Shown one piece after another: positions 42,674-50,864 of a DNA stretch of 64,000 nt. The notes beneath the pieces were generated by a model that was not told the DNA's origin, did not search any database, and saw nothing but the letters and a program-made list of their open reading frames with translations. Source of the DNA: Phycisphaerae bacterium (GTDB lineage: Bacteria > Planctomycetota > Phycisphaerae > UBA1845 > UTPLA1); assembly GCA_023150615.1 (NCBI GenBank), contig JAKLKO010000019.1, positions 1-64,000 of the forward strand. Reading direction: 5' to 3'. How positions within the stretch are numbered: the stretch's first letter is position 1; each line of letters begins with the position of its first letter. A program made the position numbers and the translations under genes.

Positions 42674-44499
42674 AAATCGCGCTCGGCGCCGATCATCGCG
42701 GATTCGCCGCCAAGGAGAAGATCAAGGCGTTCCTCGCAACCGAGGAGCACGAGGTCCACGACTTCGGCCCCGAGAATCCCAAACCGTGCGACTACCCCGA
42801 CGCGGCCTATCCGGCGGCGAAGGCCGTCGCCGATGGAACGGCAGATCTCGGGATCCTGTTCTGCGGGACGGGCATCGGCATGTCGATCGCGGCGAACAAG
42901 GTCAAGGGCGTGCGCGCGGCGCTGTGCCACGATGAGCTGACGACCGTGATGGCCCGGCGGCACAACAACGCGAACGTGCTGTGCCTGCCGGCGGACCTCG
43001 TCGGCGATTCGCTCATGCAGCGGATCGTCCACGCGTGGCTGACGACCGGATTCGAGGGCGGCCGTCACGAGCGCCGCATCGTGAAGATTACCGAGATCGA
43101 GCGGAAAGAGTCCTGACGCCCTGCCGCGGAGCAATCGCACGCCGCGCCACGCGCCGGTCGTACCCGCCTTCGCTCCGAGTCCCCACGGGCCATCCATCGT
43201 CCGATCGCGGATGGGAATCTCGAGCAGTTGCTTTCCGTGCAGCTCGACGCGGAGTCGGTCCGCCTCGACGTCGATGCGAAAGCGTCCGTCGCGTCGCTCG
43301 CGGTGCGGCGACCACTGCGAACCGAGCCGTTCCCATCGATCGTCGGCGGCGTGATAGCGCAGGGCGCTTGCGCCGTGGTTCTGCGTAAAGGAGACGTAGA
43401 GGTACCCGTCCGCGCGGCGGTCGAGCAGGACGTTGAGCGATTGGAAGCGCAGGCCGTGGAACTCGTAACGACCGACGATCGAGTACGGCGGGCGACCGGC
43501 CGGCTGCGTGCGCCACGCGGCGGCGTGCGCATCAGCGAAGGCGCTCTGAATCCAGCCGCCGCGCGCGGTGTGCAGCGAGCGCACGGCCTCGTCCCATTCC
43601 GGCGTCATCGCGTCGATCGAGCGGCGCCACGCGCGGTCGAGATCGTCCGGCGACTTCGGCGCGATCGCGGCCGCGAGCGCATCGGCCAGGCTGCGCTGCA
43701 TCGAGGCCGCTTCGGGCGCGTCGCGCGCGGCGCGGGCGATCGCGTTCCAGCCGCGGCGCTCTTCGAACTGCATCAGGAACCGCACGAAGGACCACTGCAC
43801 GGCGTAGCGGCCGTGCCGGTCGATGCCGCGCAGGTCATCGAGCAGCAGCCGGTGTACGGCGGGGAGCGAACCGTTTTTCGCGAGGCGCTGGGCGCGGACC
43901 ATCATCGTCGAGAAGAACGGCTCGCGATGCGGCACCGCGCCGTCCATCACGGGGAGCACGTGTTCGGCCGCGACGGTCGCCAGCCCTTCGGCGAGCCACT
44001 CGGGCAGATCGGCGTGTCGCGGTACAAGTTCGGCCGCGACGAGGTGCGCGGTTTCGTGCGCGATGAGGATCGACGTGAGCCGCGGCAGTCCGATGCGGCG
44101 GAGGATTGCGTCCGACGCGTCTGGTTGGATGACGAGGTAGGCGGTGTGCGTCGGAGGGTGGGTGAACGCGAGGAGTTCGCGCGGTGCGTCGGCGTTGAGG
44201 CGGCTCAGGGTCGCGTCGAACGACTCGCGCGTCGACAGCAGGTGGAGAGTCGGCGGCCGTGGCGACTCGGTCGGAGCGATGCCCCACGCAGCGCAGACGG
44301 CGCTCCATGCGGCGTCGGCGACTTGCACGGCGGCATCGAGGGCGCGTGACTGTGAGAGGTTGGCCACGACGCGGACGTGCCGGCCGGTGCGCGCGGTCGG
44401 TTCGGCCCCTGCCGGGGCCATGGCGAGGAGCGACACGATACCCGCCGCGATGACGATCCGCGGTGTCTGAGAACGGTGAGCATCTCGCGAGCCGCCCAT
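42607..44499 (-). CDS. Exported gluzincin-type peptidase; 3' end runs antisense through rpiB
   Basis: The protein has a signal peptide (about 15-32) and a gluzincin zinc motif HETAH (His148, Glu149, His152) with the third ligand Glu171 in EWLAEGLA, as in peptidase MA-like proteins. A C-terminal LamG-like domain (about 340-460) ends near 43100. From there the frame continues without a stop to 42607 (630 residues), antisense to all of rpiB. The added ~165 residues are Arg/Ala/Val-rich shadow sequence, so I think the original stop was lost by a point change or frameshift. An alternative frame stops at 43088. Confidence 0.65.
   Translation of the reverse strand: MGGSRDAHRSQTPRIVIAAGIVSLLAMAPAGAEPTARTGRHVRVVANLSQSRALDAAVQVADAAWSAVCAAWGIAPTESPRPPTLHLLSTRESFDATLSRLNADAPRELLAFTHPPTHTAYLVIQPDASDAILRRIGLPRLTSILIAHETAHLVAAELVPRHADLPEWLAEGLATVAAEHVLPVMDGAVPHREPFFSTMMVRAQRLAKNGSLPAVHRLLLDDLRGIDRHGRYAVQWSFVRFLMQFEERRGWNAIARAARDAPEAASMQRSLADALAAAIAPKSPDDLDRAWRRSIDAMTPEWDEAVRSLHTARGGWIQSAFADAHAAAWRTQPAGRPPYSIVGRYEFHGLRFQSLNVLLDRRADGYLYVSFTQNHGASALRYHAADDRWERLGSQWSPHRERRDGRFRIDVEADRLRVELHGKQLLEIPIRDRTMDGPWGLGAKAGTTGAWRGVRLLRGRASGLFPLDLGNLHDAALVTAALESGRQPRVDDPLHERIADEVRRQAQHVRVVVPPGHHGRQLIVAQRRAHALDLVRRDRHADARPAEQDPEICRSIGDGLRRRIGRVGVVARFGILGAEVVDLVLLGCEERLDLLLGGESAMIGAERDFHIGISSRRRANAASIWSAHAR
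42670..43116 (+). CDS. rpiB: Ribose-5-phosphate isomerase B
   Basis: The 148-residue enzyme interconverts ribose 5-phosphate and ribulose 5-phosphate (RpiB/LacAB family). It has GADHRGFAAKE, DYPDAAYPAAKAVADG, the catalytic-site FCGTGIGMSIAANKVKGVRA and RRHNNANVLCLPA. The usual catalytic Cys is present. It starts on the stop of the TsaC-phosphatase fusion. On the opposite strand a long open frame of the peptidase gene (42607-44499) runs through all of it. Confidence 0.93.
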   Translation: MKIALGADHRGFAAKEKIKAFLATEEHEVHDFGPENPKPCDYPDAAYPAAKAVADGTADLGILFCGTGIGMSIAANKVKGVRAALCHDELTTVMARRHNNANVLCLPADLVGDSLMQRIVHAWLTTGFEGGRHERRIVKITEIERKES

Positions 44500-44510
44500 A
44501 CTCCGCGCAG

Positions 44511-44534
44511 CGTACGGCGCTTCGAAGCCGTATG
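44511..44534 (-). terminator. Hairpin downstream of the 44611-44850 frame
   Basis: CGTACGGC and GCCGTATG flank an 8-base loop, giving 8 pairs with one G-T. It lies between the stop at 44611 and the peptidase start at 44499. It has only a weak T-rich flank. Confidence 0.35.
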
Positions 44535-44610
44535 ACAGGCGCGTGATTTAATCTGCGGCAGCGTACTCCTCGTCTGAGATTACTGCTGCTGAATCGGCCG
44601 TCCGGCGTGC

Positions 44611-44850
44611 TTACGGCCAGAGGTCGAGTTCGAGCATCTTGCGCTTAATGCGGCGCATCTGCTCGGGGACCGACCGGCCGGTAAAGTCCTGCTCGATGAT
44701 CCAGGCCTCGAAGGCGGCAAGGCGATCCTCGTACGACTCACCATCCTGCGACGAAGCCTCCTCGCCCGGTGCGCCGCCCATCGACTCCCCGCCGCCGGAG
44801 AGCTGCTCGCCCTCGCACTCATCCGGGAGCGTGTTGGCGTTGCAATTCAC
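44611..44850 (-). pseudogene. Fragment with planctomycete-type NCNANTLPDECE motif
   Basis: A 79-codon frame from GTG 44850. It begins VNCNANTLPDECEGE, a motif that in planctomycete secreted proteins recurs as the acidic DCNGNGIPDECE calcium-binding-like loop inside much larger proteins. The rest (about 45-79) is a helical, charged segment. Upstream, the frame is stopped after PWSGPWPS. It is probably the broken end of a larger surface-protein gene, 42 bases downstream of the PEP-CTERM gene; a small intact gene cannot be excluded. Confidence 0.4.
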
Positions 44851-44892
44851 GCTCGGCCACGGGCCACTCCAAGGAAACCGATGCGACGGGGG

Positions 44893-45612
44893 CTATCTCG
44901 AGCGTCGCGACCGCACGCGACGCAATCTCATCAAGCCTGCAAACATCAGGAACAACGCCACACCCGACGGTTCGGGCGTTCGTAACTCATACGCCAACTG
45001 CCCATTGCCCGAGATGCTCTGCCATGCCGCTCCGAGCGGGTACTGGAATGCGTATTCGCCGAAGTTCGACGCTTCCCACTGAAATCGGCTGCTCAGATCC
45101 CCGATCTGCGCCACCTCCAGCCAGTAGTCGGTGTTGGCTGCGACGGGGAACCCGGCCGAGAGCGTCACGTCGTAGCGGTATTCCTTACGTGCCGGGCCAA
45201 GCGCAACGAAAAACCCCGTAAACACCCGCGGCGGGTTCAGGAACTCCTCCTCGTAGCGCAGCTCGCCCGGTACGCCGCCGGCATCGGCGTAGAAGCGGAC
45301 ACGCATGGTTTCCGTGACCGGCGGGGGCGGATCGAGGTCCTCAAAGCGTCTTCCGAAGAACCCCCACGCGACCAGCTTATAAATGTTCGCACTCTGGGAT
45401 AGCCGAAAGCGGTCCGCATACAGCGCCCCGTCCGGCAGACTGAAATCGTTGAAAAACAGGGTATCCGACGGACGCCCACCGGTTCGCGAAGGGGATTGCG
45501 CGTGTAAGAGCACGTCCTGCGCGGATGCGGGTTGCGCGGCGGCAAGACCGGCAAGCCAGACCGCGGCCGTCATCGAGAGCGCGAATGCGGATTGGCGTGC
45601 AAGAGCAACCAT
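44893..45612 (-). CDS. PEP-CTERM secreted protein
   Basis: The product has 239 residues. A signal peptide (about 1-31) is followed by a beta-sandwich-like domain of unknown family (FFNDFSLPDG, YRYDVTLSAGFPVAANTDYWLEV), and a PEP-CTERM tail TPEPSGVALFLMFAGLMR plus Arg-rich end. It is expected at the cell surface after exosortase processing. It is controlled by cassette copy 2 immediately upstream; the ribosome-binding region AGGAGG is one base from ATG 45612, unusually close. Confidence 0.8.
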   Translation of the reverse strand: MVALARQSAFALSMTAAVWLAGLAAAQPASAQDVLLHAQSPSRTGGRPSDTLFFNDFSLPDGALYADRFRLSQSANIYKLVAWGFFGRRFEDLDPPPPVTETMRVRFYADAGGVPGELRYEEEFLNPPRVFTGFFVALGPARKEYRYDVTLSAGFPVAANTDYWLEVAQIGDLSSRFQWEASNFGEYAFQYPLGAAWQSISGNGQLAYELRTPEPSGVALFLMFAGLMRLRRVRSRRSR

Positions 45613-45800
45613 ACCTCCTCCCGTTCGGGCCGTCGCGGGGCATCGACCGGCCTTGGTGCCGCGGGAGACGCGGAGTGGACCCCTCGTTATTGACTATAGC
45701 ACGGGTTTCCGGACAGCCAGGCGCAATTCGCGTTTTACCCGCATCTCGCCCGGCCGCCGGGCGTTGCGATCGAGTTCGATCCGAGCGATGCGCCGCGATG
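45612..45800 (-). promoter_or_regulatory. Promoter/leader cassette, copy 2
   Basis: This is the second copy of the element at 1-188. On the minus strand, the dyad GATCG-AGTT-CGATC (45768-45781) is followed by an extended -10 TGCTATAGT (45693-45701) and a leader of about 74 bases. The leader has a hairpin (45628-45652) and CTCCCG that can pair with CGGGAG of the ribosome-binding region. The far end reaches the stop of the CoA-transferase beta gene. The dyad, the -10 and the whole leader are conserved between copies; the -35 region is not, as expected for activator-dependent or extended -10 promoters. Confidence 0.75.
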
Positions 45801-45802
45801 CG

Positions 45803-46489
45803 TTACACCTTCATCTCGGTCACATCCCCCGCCGTCACGAACTCGGCCGGGGTGATCTTGCGGACGGCGTCGACGTCCATGCCCGGTGCGACCTCGCGGA
45901 GGATCATCTTCACACTGCGGCCGCCGGCCGACGCCGAATAATCGAAGTCGAACACGGCGAACTCGGTGATCAGCCGGTGCACGCAGCGGACGCCCGTCAG
46001 CGGCAGCGTGCACTTCTTCACCACTTTCGAGCTGCCCGCCTTGTCGCAGTGCTGCATGAGGATCACGACGCGCTTGGCCGACGCGACGAGGTCCATCCCC
46101 CCGCCCATCCCCTTGACCATCTTGCCCGGCACCATCCAGTTCGCCAGATCGCCCTCCTGGCTCACCTCCATGCCGCCCATGATCGTCAGGTCGATGTGGC
46201 CGCCGCGGATGATCTCGAACGACTCGCTGCTGGAGAAGTACGCGCTGCCCGGCAGGTCGGTGATCGTCTGCTTGCCGGCGTTGATGAGGTCCGGGTCCTC
46301 CTCGCCCTCGTATGGGAACGGGCCGATGCCCATGAGGCCGTTTTCGCTCTGCAGGACGATGTTGATCCCGGGCGGGATGTGGTTCGCGACAAGGGTGGGC
46401 ATGCCGATGCCGAGGTTGACGTAGTAGCCGTCGCGCAGCTCCTGGACGGCGCGGAGGACGATGCGATCGCGTGGGTTGATCTCTTTCAT
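45803..46489 (-). CDS. scoB: 3-oxoacid CoA-transferase subunit B
   Basis: The product has 228 residues and moves CoA between succinyl-CoA and a 3-ketoacid (or acetate/acetoacetate). It has [17 protein letters not shown], the catalytic glutamate in [14 protein letters not shown], and [18 protein letters not shown]-like residues (here [19 protein letters not shown]). It is 30 bases downstream of the subunit A gene, the usual operon order. The exact acyl donor is uncertain within the ScoAB/AtoAD group. Confidence 0.9.
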   Translation of the reverse strand: MKEINPRDRIVLRAVQELRDGYYVNLGIGMPTLVANHIPPGINIVLQSENGLMGIGPFPYEGEEDPDLINAGKQTITDLPGSAYFSSSESFEIIRGGHIDLTIMGGMEVSQEGDLANWMVPGKMVKGMGGGMDLVASAKRVVILMQHCDKAGSSKVVKKCTLPLTGVRCVHRLITEFAVFDFDYSASAGGRSVKMILREVAPGMDVDAVRKITPAEFVTAGDVTEMKV

Positions 46490-46519
46490 CTCGAGAATCC
46501 TCCGGGCGTCCGACGCCGC

Positions 46520-47230
46520 TCAGGACGTCGCTCGCGGCCGCGTGGTGCGCTGCTCGATCCGCTTCTGGAAGTTGCGGCCCTGGAAGATGTACGTCACGTA
46601 CACTCCCGGCGTGTGAACGTGGTCCGGCTCGATCTCGCCCGGCTGGACGAGCCGCTCCACCTCGGCGATCGTGATTCGGCCGGCGGCCGCCATCATCGGG
46701 TTGAAGTTGCGGGCCGTCTTGCGATAGACGAGGTTTCCTATCGTGTCGCCGACGGCCGCCTTGACGATCGAGATGTCCGCCCGCAGCGCCCGTTCCATGA
46801 CGTACCGGCGGCCGTCGAACTCGCGGACCTCCTTGCCTTCCTGCACGACGGTGCCGACGCCCGTGGGCGTGAAGAACGCGGGAATGCCCGCGCCGCCGGC
46901 GCGGATGCGCTCGGCCAGCGTGCCCTGCGGCACCATCTCGACCTCGAGTTCGTTCGAGAGAAACTGCCGCTCGAATTCGGCATTCTCGCCGACGTACGAC
47001 GAGACCATCTTGCAGATCTGCTTGCGCTGCAGCAGAAGGCCGAGGCCGAAGTCGTCCACGCCGCAGTTGTTCGAGATGACCGTCAGGTTCCTGACGCCCA
47101 ACTCGACCAGCGCCGCGATGGAATGCTCCGGAATGCCGCACAGTCCGAAGCCGCCCGACATCAGCGTCATGCCATCGCGGATGCCGGCCTTGAGCAGGGC
47201 TTCTTTCGCGTCCTGGACGACCTTGTTCAT
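46520..47230 (-). CDS. scoA: 3-oxoacid CoA-transferase subunit A
   Basis: The product has 236 residues and is the partner of the subunit B gene downstream. It has MSGGFGLCGIPEHSIAAL, SNNCGVDDFGLGLLL, the QGTLAERIRAGGAGIPAFFTPTG signature and RKTARNFNPMMAAAG. The ATG at 47230 is chosen as the family start. A longer in-frame extension upstream lies antisense to the methyltransferase gene and has no conserved sequence. Confidence 0.9.
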   Translation of the reverse strand: MNKVVQDAKEALLKAGIRDGMTLMSGGFGLCGIPEHSIAALVELGVRNLTVISNNCGVDDFGLGLLLQRKQICKMVSSYVGENAEFERQFLSNELEVEMVPQGTLAERIRAGGAGIPAFFTPTGVGTVVQEGKEVREFDGRRYVMERALRADISIVKAAVGDTIGNLVYRKTARNFNPMMAAAGRITIAEVERLVQPGEIEPDHVHTPGVYVTYIFQGRNFQKRIEQRTTRPRATS

Positions 47231-47341
47231 GAGCGGCGGCCTCCGTCCGACGAGATTCCTCGCATTGTCGGAAGGCGGGCGCGGATCGTCAACGGCGGCG
47301 CGATTCGGCCGCCGACGACGGCACCTTCGGAGGGCCCGCAC

Positions 47342-48103
47342 GTGAAGCCGTTCGCCTATCGCGCGGCCCGCGCGGCGTGGCGCCTCTTGCGAGCGCTGCT
47401 GCCGCGGTCGGCGCAGCGCTGGCTCGGCGGCCGACCGTGGATCGTCGGCCTGCGGCGCCGCCTCGGACCCGACAAGGCGACGGCCGAGCTGGCGTTCTGG
47501 CGCGGTCAATTCCGCGCCGGCGGTGGTTCGCTGCGCCGCGATGACTACTATCGCGCGCTCGTTCGCGACATCGCCGGCGGCGAGGTCGACGTCGCCGGCC
47601 GGTCGATCCTCGACGTCGGTTGCGGCCCGCGCGGATCGCTCTGCTGGGCCGCGCCGGCACGGCTCCGCATCGGGCTGGATCCGCTGGCGGACGCGTATCG
47701 CGAATTCGGCGCCGCGCGGCAGCCGATGTCGTATCTCGCGGCCCGCGGCGAGTCGATGCCGCTGGCCGACGCGAGCATCGACGTGCTCGTGACGATCAAT
47801 GCGGTCGATCACGCCGACGATCCCTCCGCGGTGATGCGTGAGATGCGGCGCGTCTTGCGGCCCGGCGGAGTGCTCATCGCGTCGATCAACCTGCGCGAGA
47901 TTCCGACGGCGACCGAGCCGAGCATCGTCACCGAATCGATGGTCCGAGTGGAACTGCTCGCAGGCTGGACGATCGTGCGCGAGCAGGTCTTCCCCGAGTG
48001 CGAAGTTCCCGGCGACGCGTACCGCTACGCGCACCGGCCGCCACCCGCCGGCGGCCGCGCGGACTTCAACATCCTGTGGGTCTGTGCCCGAAAGCCGGCG
48101 TAG
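47342..48103 (+). CDS. SAM-dependent methyltransferase
   Basis: The product has 253 residues with a class I methyltransferase fold (Methyltransf_11 type): SAM-binding motif I SILDVGCGPRGSL near residue 83, acidic motif IGLDPL, and FDVLV-type ASIDVLVTINAVDHADDP followed by EMRRVLRPGGVLIASINL. The substrate is unknown. GTG 47342 is preceded by GGAGG. It is divergent from scoA and convergent with cls, 3 bases apart. Confidence 0.85.
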   Translation: MKPFAYRAARAAWRLLRALLPRSAQRWLGGRPWIVGLRRRLGPDKATAELAFWRGQFRAGGGSLRRDDYYRALVRDIAGGEVDVAGRSILDVGCGPRGSLCWAAPARLRIGLDPLADAYREFGAARQPMSYLAARGESMPLADASIDVLVTINAVDHADDPSAVMREMRRVLRPGGVLIASINLREIPTATEPSIVTESMVRVELLAGWTIVREQVFPECEVPGDAYRYAHRPPPAGGRADFNILWVCARKPA

Positions 48104-48106
48104 ACG

Positions 48107-49555
48107 TCAGAGCAGCGGGGAGGCGAGCCGCGCCAGCCCGAGCGACAGCGATTCGCCGAAGGTCCAGCCGCGGCGGTTCGTCGGTCGCACGAGCTTTGCG
48201 CGGGCGCGCACGGATTCGAAGTCTTCGTGCAACACGGCGGCGCGCTCGCGGTTGTAGAGAACCGTCGTCACCTCGAAGTTGATGCGAAAGCTCCGCGCAT
48301 CCATGTTCGCCGAGCCGACCAGCGCCCAGGATTGATCGACGACCACCGTCTTCGAGTGCAGCATGCCGTCCTCGTACTCGTAGATCTCGATCCCCGCGGC
48401 GGACAGCTCCTCGTAGTAACTCCGTCCGGCCCAGAGCACGAACCAGTGGTCGGTCCGCGACGGGATCAGCAGTTGGACGCGCACGCCGCGCAGCGCCGCC
48501 GACTTGAGCGCCATGAGCATCGGCGAATCGGGCACAAAGTAGGGCGTGATGATGCACACCGAGCGACGCGCCGCGGCGACGGCGGCGTAGAGAAGCTGGT
48601 GCAGCACTTCGGCCTCCTGGTCGGGTCCGGACGGCACGATCTGCACCAGGTCGGACCCCGCGCGCCGCAGGGGCGGAAAGCACTCCTCGCCCGACAGCTC
48701 CATGCCGGTGGTGAAGTGCCAGTCCTCGAGGAAGACCTCCTGCAGGTCCTGCGCGGCTGGCCCGATGATCCGCAGGTGCGTGTCGCGCCACGGCGCGAAC
48801 TTCCGTCGTCGGCCGAGGTACTCGTCGCCGATGTTCTGGCTCCCGGTGAAGCCGACCTCGCCATCGACGACGACGACCTTGCGGTGGTTGCGAAAGTTGA
48901 CGTGCCAGCGCCCGCGCCACGGCAGCACGGGATGAAAGAACGCCACCTCGACGCCCGCGTCGCGCAGCGACCGCGTGAACGACCGCGGCAGCCGCCAGCA
49001 GCCGACGTCATCCAGCAGCACGCGGCAGCGTACGCCCGCGCGGGCCTTGTCGCTCAGCAGCTTCGCCACCGCGCGACCCGTTTCGTCGGGCTGCAGGATG
49101 TAGTACTGCAAGTGCACGTGCGATCGCGCGCCCAGGATCGCGAGCTGAATCGCCAGAAACGTGCTCTCCGGATCGTGAAAGACCGTCACCTCGTTCCCGT
49201 CGGTCGGCGGATATGCGGTCAATCGCAACGCCACCCGCGCAAGGTCAACCAGCGCGGGATCGAGCCGCGCGTGCTCCGGCGTGGCGCGGACGCCGTGCAG
49301 ACGTTCCGCGCGACCGGCGATCGCGGGCAGGAGCTTGGCCCGACGGCGATGGCGGCGGCGGCGGGTCCGCTCCAGCCGCGGTTGGCCGATCACGACGAAG
49401 AGCGCCGGTCCGAGCACCGGCAGCAGCAGGACGGCGAGGATCCACGCGATCATGGCTCGCGGCTCGCGCGGCCGGCGCAGGATGATGACGATCGTCGCCG
49501 CGACGATCAGGGCATCGGCAATCGAGAGAACGGTCCATGCCCAGGTGGGCAGCAT
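48107..49555 (-). CDS. cls: Cardiolipin synthase (phospholipase D superfamily)
   Basis: The 482-residue enzyme condenses phosphatidylglycerol into cardiolipin at the membrane. Two N-terminal helices (about 3-25, 35-57) precede two HKD motifs: NFRNHRKVVVVDG near residue 220 and MLHSKTVVVDQSWALVGSANMD near 400. It is typical in length and layout. The start ATG 49555 is followed directly by the first helix. Confidence 0.9.
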   Translation of the reverse strand: MLPTWAWTVLSIADALIVAATIVIILRRPREPRAMIAWILAVLLLPVLGPALFVVIGQPRLERTRRRRHRRRAKLLPAIAGRAERLHGVRATPEHARLDPALVDLARVALRLTAYPPTDGNEVTVFHDPESTFLAIQLAILGARSHVHLQYYILQPDETGRAVAKLLSDKARAGVRCRVLLDDVGCWRLPRSFTRSLRDAGVEVAFFHPVLPWRGRWHVNFRNHRKVVVVDGEVGFTGSQNIGDEYLGRRRKFAPWRDTHLRIIGPAAQDLQEVFLEDWHFTTGMELSGEECFPPLRRAGSDLVQIVPSGPDQEAEVLHQLLYAAVAAARRSVCIITPYFVPDSPMLMALKSAALRGVRVQLLIPSRTDHWFVLWAGRSYYEELSAAGIEIYEYEDGMLHSKTVVVDQSWALVGSANMDARSFRINFEVTTVLYNRERAAVLHEDFESVRARAKLVRPTNRRGWTFGESLSLGLARLASPLL

Positions 49556-49624
49556 GGCGGTGAAGGATGACTCAGCGGCGAAGGGGAATCAATGGCAAGT
49601 CGTCGCAATCGTGCGGTCCGGCGG

Positions 49625-50752
49625 TCAGTGCGGCGGCAGGGCGCGGATGAGTTGGTCGATCTCCTCGGGCGTATTGTAGACGTGCGGACTGACGCGCAAA
49701 CGACCTTCGCGCACCGACACGATCGTCCGGTACTCGGCCTGAAGGTGGGCGCGGATCCGCTCAAGGTCGTGCCGGTCGGAGGTAAACGCGACGATGCCGC
49801 TGCTCTCGCCCGGTCGGCGCGAGCTGACAACGCGATAGCCCTTGCTCCGCACGCCCTCGACCAGCCGATCGGTCAGCTCGCGCACCTTCGCCCAGACGAT
49901 GTCGATCCCCAGCTCCAGCAGCAGGTCGATCGACGCCCCGAGGCCGAAAATGCCAGCGAGGTTGTATGCGCCGGAATCGTAGCGCCGCGCATCGTCGCGG
50001 AACTCGAACTGGTATCGCCCGAAATCGGTCGCGTTCTTCATGCACCTCCAGCCGATCGTCGACGGCCGCAAGTGCCCGAGCAGCTCGCGGCGGCAGAAGA
50101 AGATGCCCGCGCCCTCGGGCGCCAGCAGCCACTTGTGCCCGTCGGCCGAAAGGAAGTCGATGTTGAGCGCCCGCACGTCGAGCGGCACGCACCCCAGCGC
50201 CTGGATCGCATCGACGGCCAGCAGCACGCCCTTTTGCTGGCAAACGCGCCCCAGCTCCGCCAGATCGACGCGGAAACCGCTGGCGTACTGCACGGCCGAG
50301 ATCGCAACGATCCGCGTGCGTGAGTCGATCGCCTCGCACAGCCGCTCGACGGGGATCCGCCCGTTGTCCTCGGGGATCATCTTCAGTCGGACGCCGTGCG
50401 CCTGAAGCGCCATCCACGGATAGATGTTGGCCGGGAACTCGACGCTCGTCGTGACGATGTTGTCGTTGTTCGAGAAGTGCAGTCCGTTGGCGACGAAACT
50501 GATGCCCTCGCTCGTGTTCTTGACGAACGTGATCTCGTCCGGGTCGGCGTGGATCAGCTTCGCGGCCGAGGCGCGCACAAGCTCGGTGTCGCGGTACAGT
50601 TGTCCCTGCACGTGACAAGTCGTGGCGATCTCATCGAGGTAGCGGCGCACCGCCGCAACGCACCGCTCCGGGATCGGCGCGACCGCCGCATGATCGAGGA
50701 AGTTGTACTGCCGCGTAATCGGGAATTCCCGGCGCAGCGCGTCGATGTCCAT
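49625..50752 (-). CDS. Class V aminotransferase / cysteine desulfurase-like
   Basis: The 375-residue PLP enzyme has fold-type I motifs: NFLDHAAVAPIP, FVKNTSEGISFVANG, ISAVQYASGFRVDL, VDAIQALGC and the PLP lysine in SADGHKWLLAPEG. It lacks the cysteine-loop of NifS/IscS, so it may be a lyase or aminotransferase acting on another substrate such as kynurenine, phosphonates or isopenicillin-type cofactors; the sequence does not decide this. It is cytoplasmic. No operon partner is obvious: cls and this gene run in the same direction, 69 bases apart. Confidence 0.75.
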   Translation of the reverse strand: MDIDALRREFPITRQYNFLDHAAVAPIPERCVAAVRRYLDEIATTCHVQGQLYRDTELVRASAAKLIHADPDEITFVKNTSEGISFVANGLHFSNNDNIVTTSVEFPANIYPWMALQAHGVRLKMIPEDNGRIPVERLCEAIDSRTRIVAISAVQYASGFRVDLAELGRVCQQKGVLLAVDAIQALGCVPLDVRALNIDFLSADGHKWLLAPEGAGIFFCRRELLGHLRPSTIGWRCMKNATDFGRYQFEFRDDARRYDSGAYNLAGIFGLGASIDLLLELGIDIVWAKVRELTDRLVEGVRSKGYRVVSSRRPGESSGIVAFTSDRHDLERIRAHLQAEYRTIVSVREGRLRVSPHVYNTPEEIDQLIRALPPH

Positions 50753-50864
50753 GGGTTGACCCGAGGCCCGTCGCGCGAGTCACGACTCGGCGCAACCTAC
50801 GCCTCTAGTCTACGACGCCGGGTTCGCGAATTCCAACCGGGAGGACCGACAAGTCCTGGAACCG

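Noticed and set aside
45383-48103. 906-codon plus-strand frame as a single protein
   Set aside because: Only its last ~253 codons are a real methyltransferase; the rest is antisense to the CoA-transferase genes and the cassette.
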